Of a DNA stretch of 5,374 nt, positions 1 to 5,374 are shown piece by piece (the first letter of the stretch is position 1; each line of letters begins with the position of its first letter). A program made the position numbers and the translations under genes. The notes below the pieces were generated by a model. It was given only the letters and a program-made list of their open reading frames with translations. It made no database searches and was not told the DNA's origin. The DNA is taken from the NCBI RefSeq assembly GCF_001808955.1, contig NZ_KV795257.1, positions 434,399 through 439,772 of the forward strand. The letters are read 5' to 3'. The stretch comes from Rothia sp. HMSC078H08. Lineage in GTDB: Bacteria > Actinomycetota > Actinomycetes > Actinomycetales > Micrococcaceae.

Positions 1-1
1 A

Positions 2-27
2 CGGGTGCCCCTGCGTAGGCGCGGAGG
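2..27 (-). repeat. Dispersed short repeat, left copy
   Basis: Read on the minus strand, this stretch aligns with plus-strand 5166-5188: both have CCTC, GC, CCTAC and AGGGGCACCCG in the same order, differing by one substitution and small indels (22 of 26 positions shared). The two copies are inverted relative to each other and lie on either side of the tRNA-ilv-hypothetical block. In addition, bases 1-11 recur exactly and in direct orientation at 5364-5374. No coding potential or transposase is visible beside it. It is probably one unit of a genome-wide interspersed repeat family of the REP type; that class assignment is inference. Confidence 0.5.
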
Positions 28-68
28 AAACATGTAGCGCACCCCGTAGTCTTGGGAGACGCGAGGTA

Positions 69-85
69 CCCACCCACCCAATCCC
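69..85 (-). other. Putative G-quadruplex motif
   Basis: The minus strand reads GGGATTGGGTGGGTGGG: four runs of three G with loops of 3, 1 and 1 nt. This satisfies the standard G3+N1-7 rule, and short single-nucleotide loops are known to give very stable parallel quadruplexes. It lies about 63 nt beyond the tRNA-Lys terminator, in a segment without a gene. On the plus strand it is the matching C-rich run. What it serves, if anything, cannot be told from this window. Confidence 0.6.
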
Positions 86-147
86 TGCAGGAGCAAAGAG
101 GATAATATGCACCTCAAGCCAGAAAAACCATAAAATTCGGGGAACGC

Positions 148-184
148 AAAAATCCCGCCGATTCCGAAGAATCAGCGGGATTTT
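148..184 (-). terminator. Rho-independent terminator of tRNA-Lys
   Basis: Arms 149-164 and 169-184 form a 16-bp stem. In the minus-strand RNA the only irregular pair (159/174) is an acceptable G-U, whereas on the plus strand it would be C-A, so the minus orientation is favoured. The loop is UUCG closed by C-G, the exceptionally stable cUUCGg tetraloop. The 3' arm runs into five T residues (152-148). It begins 8 nt after the tRNA 3' end. Confidence 0.88.
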
Positions 185-192
185 CTGTGAAG

Positions 193-265
193 TGCGCCCC
201 CTGGGACTCGAACCCAGAACCCATTGATTAAGAGTCAATTGCTCTGCCAATTGAGCTAGAGGCGC
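193..265 (-). tRNA. tRNA-Lys (anticodon CUU)
   Basis: This 73-nt gene folds into a full cloverleaf on the minus strand. The acceptor stem GCGCCUC pairs with GGGGCGC (one U-G pair), followed by discriminator A. The D arm has GCUC/GAGC. The anticodon stem is AUUGA/UCAAU around a CUCUUAA loop, giving anticodon CUU (complement of 230-232), which reads the AAG lysine codon. The T arm is CUGGG/CCCAG with loop UUCGAGU. The 3' CCA is not encoded, so it must be added after transcription, as is usual in actinobacteria. The gene stands alone with its own promoter and terminator and is co-oriented with the ilv operon. Confidence 0.97.
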
Positions 266-303
266 TTATTTGTTTTTCAAGGTTTCCCTTGCAACAAGTA
301 AAT

Positions 304-332
304 ACTATACGGCATTTTGTGAGTGCCCGCAA
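304..332 (-). promoter_or_regulatory. Promoter of tRNA-Lys
   Basis: On the minus strand a -35 box TTGCGG (332-327) and a -10 box TATAGT (309-304) are separated by exactly 17 nt. This is a good housekeeping-sigma promoter, with a -10 match of 5/6. Transcription would start near 297, about 30 nt before the mature tRNA 5' end. It makes the tRNA independent of read-through from ilvC. Confidence 0.65.
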
Positions 333-393
333 CTCGATTAAGCATGAAATGCATCACATATTTGTTGAGTGTTGTTGTTCAGCTTGAAACAGC

Positions 394-452
394 AAGAATC
401 CGGCGCCCACCTCCTCCCCTGTGCGGGATGAGAGGTGGAACGCCGGATTCTT
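394..452 (-). terminator. Hairpin terminator downstream of ilvC
   Basis: A perfect 12-bp outer stem (394-405 with 441-452) is followed, after a small asymmetric internal loop, by a perfect 7-bp inner stem (407-413 with 432-438) and a short tip stem (415-418 with 425-428). It starts 24 nt past the ilvC stop. On the minus strand the stem ends with only TT before GCTG, so there is no proper U-tract. U-poor terminators are common in high-GC actinobacteria, but it could also act as a 3' mRNA-stabilising structure. It is nearly symmetrical and has no convergent gene to serve. Confidence 0.65.
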
Positions 453-476
453 AGAAAGCTATTGCTGAGCTACCAC

Positions 477-1514
<1,038 letters not shown>

Positions 1515-1565
1515 TCAGTAAGTTTGATATGCGGCCCAGGCTGGGCTCAACATTGACTATTCTAC

Positions 1566-1594
1566 TTGATAGATGTTTAGTTGCGGGCTGTCGA
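1566..1594 (-). promoter_or_regulatory. Candidate internal promoter for ilvC
   Basis: On the minus strand TCGACA (1594-1589, 5/6 to TTGACA) and TATCAA (1571-1566, 4/6 to TATAAT) are 17 nt apart. A second -10-like box, TAGAAT (1564-1559, 5/6), lies just downstream but at poor spacing to any -35. Either would give a leader of about 50 nt carrying the strong ilvC ribosome site. A separate ilvC promoter is known in Corynebacterium glutamicum; its presence here is inference from box matches only. Confidence 0.35.
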
Positions 1595-1645
1595 GAGTAC
1601 TTCTCAGCATCTGAAGTATCCGGAAGGTCTGTGAGCCCATAGGGT

Positions 1646-1695
1646 CGGGTATCGCATCGCTGCCGGTTTTCCCGGTTGTGGCGGTGCGATACCCG
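1646..1695 (-). other. Intercistronic stem-loop between ilvN and ilvC
   Basis: Arms 1646-1660 and 1681-1695 are complementary over 15 bp with a single irregular pair (1657/1684: A-C in the ilv mRNA, U-G on the plus strand). A second small stem, CCGG/CCGG (1663-1666, 1672-1675), sits inside the loop. There is no T-run after either arm, so it is not a clear rho-independent terminator. It begins about 60 nt beyond the ilvN stop. It could be a partial terminator, an RNase processing site or a stabiliser that sets ilvBN and ilvC levels apart; the sequence does not decide between these. Confidence 0.55.
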
Positions 1696-1742
1696 TTGCT
1701 ATCCCCAGCTGGTGCGGGGTTGGTGTGGCACCCTGGCAGGTG

Positions 1743-1772
1743 TTAGATGCGCTCGCGCTAGATACGCTCGCT
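1743..1772 (-). repeat. 15-nt tandem duplication at ilvN stop
   Basis: Read on the minus strand, 1772-1758 (AGC GAG CGT ATC TAG) is followed directly by 1757-1743 (CGC GAG CGC ATC TAA). The units differ at three of 15 positions. In the ilvN frame they read S-E-R-I-stop and then R-E-R-I-stop. The first stop ends IlvN; a second in-frame stop follows 12 nt later. It looks like a short tandem duplication of the gene's last five codons. Confidence 0.6.
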
Positions 1773-2258
1773 CATAGCGCGGGGGCCACGTGCCAGGCCG
1801 ATGGTGCCGGCGCGAACGATTTCGCGAACACCGTAAGGCTCCAGAACATCCAGCAGTGCGTTGAGCTTCTCCTCAGAACCGGTTGCCTCGATGACAACAG
1901 ACTCGGGGGAAACGTCAATCACGGATGCGCGGAACAGGTCAGCTGCCTGAACGATCTGCAGGCGAGCAACTGCGTCGGCCTTGACCTTAATCAGGATGTG
2001 ACCACGCTGGGTGGAGGAGTCTGCGGGAAGCTCGACGACCTTCAGCACGTGAACAAGCTTGTTCAGCTGCTTAGTAATCTGCTCGATGGTGTGAGCGTCA
2101 CCTTCGGTTACGACGGTGATGCGGGAAACACCGGGGTTTTCGGTGGGGCCCACGGCCAGGGAGAGGATGTTGAACAGTCGGCGGGAGAACAGGCCGGAGA
2201 CGCGGGTGAGAACGCCCGGCTTATCTTCTACCAGAACGGACAGAGTGTGCTGAGACAT
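1758..2258 (-). CDS. ilvN: Acetohydroxyacid synthase small (regulatory) subunit
   Basis: IlvN activates the IlvB catalytic subunit and gives it feedback inhibition by valine. The 166 residues have the family's usual length and order: an N-terminal ACT domain (about 5-78, LSVLVEDKPGVLTRVSGLFS then SLAVGPTENPGVSRITVV), the conserved EQITKQLNKLVHVLKV segment (84-99), and the C-terminal subunit domain (about 110-160, with ADLFRASVIDVSPESVVIEATG). G15 and N30 correspond to E. coli IlvH G14 and N29, where changes cause valine resistance, so valine sensing is probably intact. Unusual are L28 and L32 in RRLFNILSL, where IlvH has G27 and E31; several actinobacteria also vary here. The ATG shares one base with the ilvB stop (TAATG), with a GAGGGAG ribosome site inside ilvB, suggesting translational coupling and balanced subunits. 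The stop is TAG, followed by a duplicated in-frame tail ending in TAA. Confidence 0.97.
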   Translation of the reverse strand: MSQHTLSVLVEDKPGVLTRVSGLFSRRLFNILSLAVGPTENPGVSRITVVTEGDAHTIEQITKQLNKLVHVLKVVELPADSSTQRGHILIKVKADAVARLQIVQAADLFRASVIDVSPESVVIEATGSEEKLNALLDVLEPYGVREIVRAGTIGLARGPRAMSERI

Positions 2259-4060
2259 TAGTTCTCTCCCTCACGATCGAACTCGGGCGAAGTGTTCTTC
2301 GCAATCCAAATCTTGTCATTAGATACGCCTGCCGGGACCATGGGCCAGACCAGTGCGTGGGGGCTGACGGTGAAGTCAATGACGACGGGGCGGTCGTTGA
2401 TTTCGAGGGCAGCCTTAATGGTGGCGTCCACGTCTTCGTCGCGTTCGCAGCGGAAGGTTGCGCAGCCGTATGCGTCGCCGAGCTTGACGAAGTCGGGGAT
2501 GCGTACGGTGCCGTGGCCGTCCTTCAGGTCGGTGTTGGAGTAGCGCTCGTTGTAGAACAGAGTCTGCCACTGGCGCACCATGCCGAGGGAGGAGTTGTTG
2601 ATGATGGCAACCTTGACGGGGATGTTGTTCTGTGCGCAGGTGACCAGTTCCTGGTTGGTCATCTGGAAGCAGCCGTCACCGTCGATGATCCACACGGTGG
2701 ATTCGGGGTGTGCAACCTTTGCACCCATGCCGGCGGGTACGCCGTAGCCCATGGTGCCGAGGCCTGCGGAGCTGATGAAGTGGCGGGGGCTTTCCTGCTG
2801 GATGTAGTGTGCACCCCACATCTGGTGCTGGCCAACGCCGGTGACATAGTATGCGTCGGGGCCGGTGAGGGCGCTGATGCGCTCGAGAACGTACTCGGGC
2901 GAGCCGAGGCCGTCGTTGGGCTTCTCGTAGCCGAGCGGGTAGTCCTTGCGGATTGCGTTGAGCTCGTTCCACCATTCGGTGAGGTTCGGCAGCTGCTGTG
3001 CGAACTCGGTGGAGAGCAGGTCGGTCAGCTCGGGCAGGACGTACTTGAGGTCGCCGACGATCGGCACGTCTGCGAAGCGGATCTTCGAGATTTCTGCCGG
3101 GTCAACGTCAATGTGGATGACCTTAGCTTCGGGTGCGAAGGAGTCGAGCTTACCGGTGACGCGGTCGTCGAAGCGTGCGCCGAGGGTGATGAGCAGGTCA
3201 GACTTCTGCATTGCGGCGACGGCGGGGACGGTGCCGTGCATACCGGGCATGCCGAGGTTCTGCGGGTCGGAGTCCGGGAACGCGCCGATTGCGTTGAGGG
3301 TGGTGACGACGGGTGCGCCGATGAGCTTAGCCAGCTTGTGGAACTCTTCGGAAGCACCTGCGCGGACCAGGCCACCGCCGACGTAGAAGACGGGGCGCTT
3401 GGACTCGGTGATGAACTTGGCAGCTTCGTGAATCTGCTTGGAGTGGCCACGGGTGACGGGGGTGTAACCGCGCAGCTCCAGATCCTCAGGAATGCCGCGG
3501 TATTCCATCATGCCGACCTGTGCGTCCTTGGTGACGTCCACGAGCACGGGGCCGGGGCGGCCGGTGGATGCGATGTGGAATGCTGCTGCGAGCGCGCGGG
3601 GGATGTCCTGCGGGTCGGTAATCATGAAGGAGTGCTTGGAGATGGGCATCGCCATGCCGACGATGTCAGCTTCCTGGAATGCGTCAGAGCCGAGCAGCGC
3701 GGTGGACACCTGGCCGGTGATTGCGACGAGGGGGACGGAGTCCATGTTTGCGTCTGCGATTGCGGTCAGCAGGTTGGTTGCGCCGGGGCCGGAGGTTGCG
3801 ATGCACACGCCGGTCTTACCGCTGGACACTGCGTAGCCCTGGGCTGCGTGGCCTGCGCCCTGCTCGTGGCGGACCAGGATGTGGCGGACCTTCTTGGAGT
3901 CGTACAGGGGGTCATAGGTCGGCAGAATAGCTCCACCAGGCAGGCCGAATACGTCAGTCACACCCAGGTCTTCGAGGGTGCGGACGATTGCCTGAGAACC
4001 GGTCATGCGTTCTGCGGGAGCGTTTGCCGCGTCATCAGAAGTGGAAAATCCCATGGTCAT
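2258..4060 (-). CDS. ilvB: Acetohydroxyacid synthase large (catalytic) subunit
   Basis: IlvB is the thiamine-diphosphate and FAD enzyme that condenses two pyruvates to 2-acetolactate, or pyruvate with 2-oxobutyrate to 2-aceto-2-hydroxybutyrate: the committed step to valine, leucine and isoleucine. The 600 residues fit the family. The N-terminal PYR domain (about 19-185) has [10 protein letters not shown] (38-47) and catalytic glutamate E66 in [14 protein letters not shown] central FAD-contact domain spans about 205-345. The C-terminal PP domain (about 400-560) carries the ThDP-Mg2+ motif GDG at 461-463 through NN at 488-489, then SLGMVRQWQ with the tryptophan (W498) that in plant enzymes is a herbicide-site residue. 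These features separate it from oxalyl-CoA decarboxylase or pyruvate oxidase, as does the adjoining ilvN. The first ATG is chosen because GAGG lies 7 nt before it; the ATG two codons on would be 13 nt away. The stop overlaps the ilvN start. Regulation is probably by the upstream leader-peptide attenuator. Confidence 0.98.
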   Translation of the reverse strand: MTMGFSTSDDAANAPAERMTGSQAIVRTLEDLGVTDVFGLPGGAILPTYDPLYDSKKVRHILVRHEQGAGHAAQGYAVSSGKTGVCIATSGPGATNLLTAIADANMDSVPLVAITGQVSTALLGSDAFQEADIVGMAMPISKHSFMITDPQDIPRALAAAFHIASTGRPGPVLVDVTKDAQVGMMEYRGIPEDLELRGYTPVTRGHSKQIHEAAKFITESKRPVFYVGGGLVRAGASEEFHKLAKLIGAPVVTTLNAIGAFPDSDPQNLGMPGMHGTVPAVAAMQKSDLLITLGARFDDRVTGKLDSFAPEAKVIHIDVDPAEISKIRFADVPIVGDLKYVLPELTDLLSTEFAQQLPNLTEWWNELNAIRKDYPLGYEKPNDGLGSPEYVLERISALTGPDAYYVTGVGQHQMWGAHYIQQESPRHFISSAGLGTMGYGVPAGMGAKVAHPESTVWIIDGDGCFQMTNQELVTCAQNNIPVKVAIINNSSLGMVRQWQTLFYNERYSNTDLKDGHGTVRIPDFVKLGDAYGCATFRCERDEDVDATIKAALEINDRPVVIDFTVSPHALVWPMVPAGVSNDKIWIAKNTSPEFDREGEN

Positions 4061-4159
4061 GGAAATGCCTCGTGTCTTAATGGTTCTTCGTTGTACTCAA
4101 TGTTCTGCGTGGGTGTTGTGTGTTCCGCACGCATCCTATGCCCGGGGGTACCAAGCTAT

Positions 4160-4197
4160 AAAAAATGCCCCTCGCTGTTGGTGGTAGCGGTAGGGGC
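4160..4197 (-). terminator. Attenuator terminator in ilvB leader
   Basis: In the minus-strand RNA, GCCCCU (4197-4192) pairs with AGGGGC (4172-4167) and CGCU (4189-4186) with AGCG (4176-4173). Two bases are bulged on the 5' side and the loop is 9 nt. The stem is followed by A and then six T (4165-4160). This is a typical rho-independent terminator, placed 99 nt before the ilvB start and 34 nt after the leader peptide stop, which is the arrangement of transcription attenuation. A competing pairing is possible: UAGGGCG at 4234-4228, which includes the leader stop codon, can pair with CGCCC and UA at 4198-4191 with one bulged C. That pairing would use up the 5' arm of the terminator. Confidence 0.82.
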
Positions 4198-4231
4198 GCT
4201 CAGTCGCAGTGAATAGACCCTGCCACTCGCC

Positions 4232-4270
4232 CTAGGCGACGTCGACAAGGTTTAGAATTCGCTGGAACAT
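4232..4270 (-). CDS. ilvBNC leader peptide (attenuation)
   Basis: A 12-codon ORF encodes MFQRILNLVDVA and ends in TAG. Five of its codons are branched-chain: ATT, CTA, CTT, GTC, GTC (Ile, Leu, Leu, Val, Val), packed within residues 5-11. The two leucines use CTA and CTT, rare beside the CTG/CTC preference of the ilv genes. It precedes a terminator hairpin and the ilvB gene on the same strand. Stalling here when Ile-, Leu- or Val-tRNA runs short would be expected to prevent termination and let ilvBNC be transcribed, as in the known C. glutamicum ilvBNC attenuator, whose leader peptide differs in sequence. A GGGTGA element 8 nt upstream can serve as ribosome site. An in-frame GTG at 4282 could extend it by four residues (V/M-K-T-A), but has no proper ribosome site. 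The TCGCC-TAG-GGCGA mini-stem (4239-4227) spans the stop. Confidence 0.8.
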   Translation of the reverse strand: MFQRILNLVDVA

Positions 4271-4276
4271 TGCTGT

Positions 4277-4297
4277 CTTCACCCTTCTATGGTGAAG
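4277..4297 (-). other. 5' leader hairpin over leader-peptide RBS
   Basis: CTTCACC and GGTGAAG form a perfect 7-bp stem (4277-4283 with 4291-4297) around a 7-nt loop, just upstream of the leader peptide. The GGTGA that would serve as its ribosome site is in the downstream arm of this stem, so the fold could limit leader translation or simply be a 5' stabilising structure. Function is inferred. Confidence 0.45.
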
Positions 4298-4440
4298 CCC
4301 GGGGCGGGGGTGAGTCAAATCTCTATGGGGTGTCGTGGTGGTTTTTGCACGGAAACCCCCAAGTCAACCTTCTTCTTTCATGATGTGGACACTTTGCGCG
4401 TGTGCGTGGATTTTAGCGCAGGTTTTTGAACAGGTGAGAA
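4298..4440 (-). promoter_or_regulatory. ilvB promoter region, boxes unresolved
   Basis: The promoter driving the ilvB leader must lie here, but no pair of boxes is convincing. TAAAAT (4415-4410, 5/6 to TATAAT) has only CTCACC at 17 nt upstream. CATAGA (4327-4322) has no -35 but would start transcription about 45 nt before the leader peptide, a suitable distance for attenuation. TTGACT occurs twice (4367-4362 and 4318-4313), neither with a clear -10 at 16-18 nt. The repeated TTGACT could also be part of a regulator site. Confidence 0.3.
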
Positions 4441-4464
4441 AAACTCGCATTTTTGGATGTCATG

Positions 4465-4479
4465 GCGCGTAATATGCGC
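4465..4479. promoter_or_regulatory. Candidate palindromic operator
   Basis: GCGCGTAATATGCGC is an odd-centred palindrome with seven of its eight half-site positions matching on each side (one G/T mismatch at 4469/4475). It lies nine bases upstream of the -35 box of the plus-strand gene, in the divergent region shared with ilvB. A dyad of this size suits a dimeric repressor. Binding is inference, and chance occurrence is not excluded. Confidence 0.3.
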
Positions 4480-4487
4480 GAATACTC

Positions 4488-4516
4488 GTGACCTTCGTTA
4501 GTTGCCCCGGTAAACT
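4488..4516 (+). promoter_or_regulatory. Promoter giving a leaderless transcript
   Basis: GTGACC (4488-4493, 4/6 to TTGACA) and TAAACT (4511-4516, a TAnnnT -10 box) are separated by exactly 17 nt. Six bases follow the -10 box before the A of ATG at 4523, so transcription should start on the start codon itself. This spacing is the known signature of leaderless actinobacterial genes, and no Shine-Dalgarno sequence is present before the ATG. Confidence 0.6.
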
Positions 4517-4522
4517 GATGCT

Positions 4523-5062
4523 ATGACCGAACCGATCATCCCGGTCGCTGATGAGCTGACCGAAGCAAGTAAGTACGCAGAGGTTATCGACCCCCGTAAC
4601 TCTGTTGAGAGTGACGTGTTTTTGACGGGTGAGGAACTCATTCGGGTTCTGCACCCGGTTTTTGACGAGCAGATTATTAATTACGGTGCATACAATTTGG
4701 TGTATGCGACGGGCCGTGCGGTTTACCGTAATCCTGATTTGGCGTTGCATCAGTCTCCTGATCAGGGGCATTTTATTGTTGGGTATCAGGATGCGCCTGA
4801 TGAGGTGATTATTGCTCCGGTGAATTTGCCGGCGTTGACGCCTGCGGGTACGGCTACGACGATTGATAATACGAATGCGTTGCATGCGTATCGTGTGGGT
4901 GATGATGCGGTGACGATTGAGTCGGTGAATGGCAGCTCGTTTTATTTGTCGTTTGAGGATAATGCTGAGGTGGCGACTCGTTTTGGTGTTGGCCTGCTGG
5001 AGCAGGGTAAGGACGTGGAGGATTTCCGTGAGTTTGTGACGCGGATTTGGCCGGTCCTGTAA
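4523..5062 (+). CDS. Uncharacterised acidic protein, 179 residues
   Basis: I do not recognise this protein and assign no function. It is soluble by appearance: no signal peptide, no hydrophobic stretch long enough to span a membrane, no cysteine, no zinc or nucleotide motif. It is very acidic, with 29 Asp/Glu against 10 Lys/Arg. Residues 1-27 look disordered. The remainder alternates short strand-like segments (HFIVGY, EVIIAPVN, LHAYRVGDDAVTIESV, SFYLSF) and ends in a helix-like EDFREFVTRIW. That suggests one alpha/beta domain of about 140 residues. The start is supported by the promoter, which puts transcription initiation on the ATG, and by the lack of a better start upstream. It uses many T-ending codons and TTG leucines, unlike the GC-ending codons of the ilv genes, which fits low expression or a different origin. 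It is divergent from ilvB with 252 nt between the starts of the two reading frames. Confidence 0.85.
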   Translation: MTEPIIPVADELTEASKYAEVIDPRNSVESDVFLTGEELIRVLHPVFDEQIINYGAYNLVYATGRAVYRNPDLALHQSPDQGHFIVGYQDAPDEVIIAPVNLPALTPAGTATTIDNTNALHAYRVGDDAVTIESVNGSSFYLSFEDNAEVATRFGVGLLEQGKDVEDFREFVTRIWPVL

Positions 5063-5083
5063 CGGAGACTTTTCGTGCTGGAT

Positions 5084-5117
5084 GCCCGCTGCAACTCTTA
5101 GGGTTGCGGCGGGCTTT
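5084..5117 (+). terminator. Hairpin terminator of the acidic-protein gene
   Basis: A 12-bp stem (5084-5095 with 5103-5114) forms 21 nt after the TAA stop, extended inside by possible U-G and C-G pairs. The single irregular pair (5090/5108) is a U-G in plus-strand RNA and would be A-C in minus-strand RNA, which favours plus-strand use. The stem ends in TTTC, a weak U-tract typical of high-GC genomes. Confidence 0.7.
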
Positions 5118-5165
5118 CGCATGCCCACACCCCGCTACGTTGACCGCTTGAGGGGCGGTGCACGT

Positions 5166-5188
5166 CCTCGCTCCTACAGGGGCACCCG
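5166..5188 (+). repeat. Dispersed short repeat, right inverted copy
   Basis: This is the partner of the minus-strand repeat at 2-27, sharing CCTC, GC, CCTAC and an exact AGGGGCACCCG. Its ten-base core GGGGCACCCG occurs once more in the opposite direction at 5365-5374. Confidence 0.5.
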
Positions 5189-5311
5189 CCCTCGCTTCGC
5201 TTCGGGCACCCTGATGTCGCTACGGAGGCCACCGAAACCTCCATGCACCCGCCAGATTGCGTATAGGCGTGCCCACCGGGAAGCTACGTTTTCCGGAAGC
5301 GCCCTCAGGGT

Positions 5312-5365
5312 GTCACACGGACGCTCTCCGCAGCGAAGCAAGGAGGGGCGGAGCGTCCGGGTGAC
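5312..5365. repeat. Long imperfect dyad (hairpin)
   Basis: GTCAC (5312-5316) pairs with GTGAC (5361-5365) and CGGACGCTC (5318-5326) pairs exactly with GAGCGTCCG (5351-5359). One mismatch (5317/5360) separates the two blocks, giving 14 of 15 pairs around a 24-nt loop. There is no T-run on either side inside the window. It may be the terminator of a gene beyond the right edge or the core of the repeat element. Confidence 0.55.
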
Positions 5366-5374
5366 GGGTGCCCC

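Larger units (their letters stand above)
5121..5374. repeat. Gene-free, repeat-dense intergenic region
   Basis: No ORF or RNA gene is apparent here. The region is made of nested inverted repeats: ACCGC/GCGGT (5141-5145, 5153-5157), GGGGCACCCG/CGGGTGCCCC (5179-5188, 5365-5374), CACCCTGA/TCAGGGTG (5207-5214, 5305-5312) and GGAGG/CCTCC (5223-5227, 5237-5241). GCTACG recurs near 5132, 5218 and 5283. This layered structure suggests one or more copies of a palindromic interspersed element rather than a decayed gene. The region runs off the window edge. Confidence 0.5.

Noticed and set aside
107..133. Eight-codon ORF MHLKPEKP with GAGG upstream
   Set aside because: Too short and without a convincing promoter, key codons or a following gene in the window; it lies on the strand opposite to the tRNA. 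Chance is the simplest reading.
1725..2261. Plus-strand ORF of 178 codons opposite ilvN
   Set aside because: Same antisense effect; it matches the bounds of ilvN and has no plausible protein features.
2357..4216. Plus-strand ORF of 619 codons opposite ilvB
   Set aside because: It is antisense to the catalytic subunit and to the attenuator, with skewed low-complexity composition and no ribosome site. ilvB explains the sequence fully.
4160..4300. T-box riboswitch in the ilvB leader
   Set aside because: No T-box consensus (AGGGTGGNACCGCG) or specifier-loop architecture is seen. The leader peptide with branched-chain codons explains the terminator.
4460..5128. Minus-strand ORF of 222 codons opposite the acidic-protein gene
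   Set aside because: Its product is extremely Arg/Ile/His-rich, as expected for the complement of Asp- and Gly-rich codons. It runs through the plus-strand terminator and has no proper ribosome site.
5121..5374. CRISPR array or insertion-sequence remnant at the right edge
   Set aside because: The repeats are nested and inverted with irregular spacing, not direct repeats of constant length with spacers. No transposase fragment or target duplication is visible.

Overview
This window looks like chromosomal DNA of a high-GC actinobacterium of the family Micrococcaceae. Its IlvB, IlvN and IlvC proteins read like those I remember from Arthrobacter and Rothia, and genus Rothia is the best guess. 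That assignment rests on protein similarity recalled from memory, codon usage and a leaderless start, not on a database search.

From left to right: positions 1-148 hold no credible gene, but carry one copy of a short dispersed repeat (2-27) and a textbook G-quadruplex motif on the minus strand (69-85). A minus-strand tRNA-Lys(CUU) gene (193-265) follows, with its own promoter (304-332) and a UUCG-capped terminator (148-184). A large hairpin (394-452) separates it from the main operon.

The core is the minus-strand operon ilvB-ilvN-ilvC (4060 down to 477). It encodes the first two shared steps of isoleucine and valine synthesis, which also supply the leucine precursor: acetohydroxyacid synthase catalytic and regulatory subunits, then ketol-acid reductoisomerase. 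ilvB and ilvN overlap by one base (TAATG). ilvC lies 252 nt beyond ilvN, across a structured gap with a strong stem-loop and a possible internal promoter. Upstream of ilvB I read an attenuator: a 12-codon leader peptide, MFQRILNLVDVA, with five branched-chain codons (4232-4270), followed by a hairpin with a six-T run (4160-4197). Excess branched-chain amino acids can therefore be sensed twice, by ribosome stalling in the leader and by valine binding to the IlvN ACT domain.

Divergent from the operon is an unrecognised, very acidic 179-residue protein (4523-5062, plus strand). Its promoter places the transcription start on the A of the ATG, so it is probably leaderless. It ends in a hairpin terminator (5084-5117). 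The last 250 bases have no gene and are packed with inverted repeats. These include a second, inverted copy of the repeat at the left edge, a long dyad (5312-5365), and an 11-base direct repeat of the window's first 11 bases at its very end.
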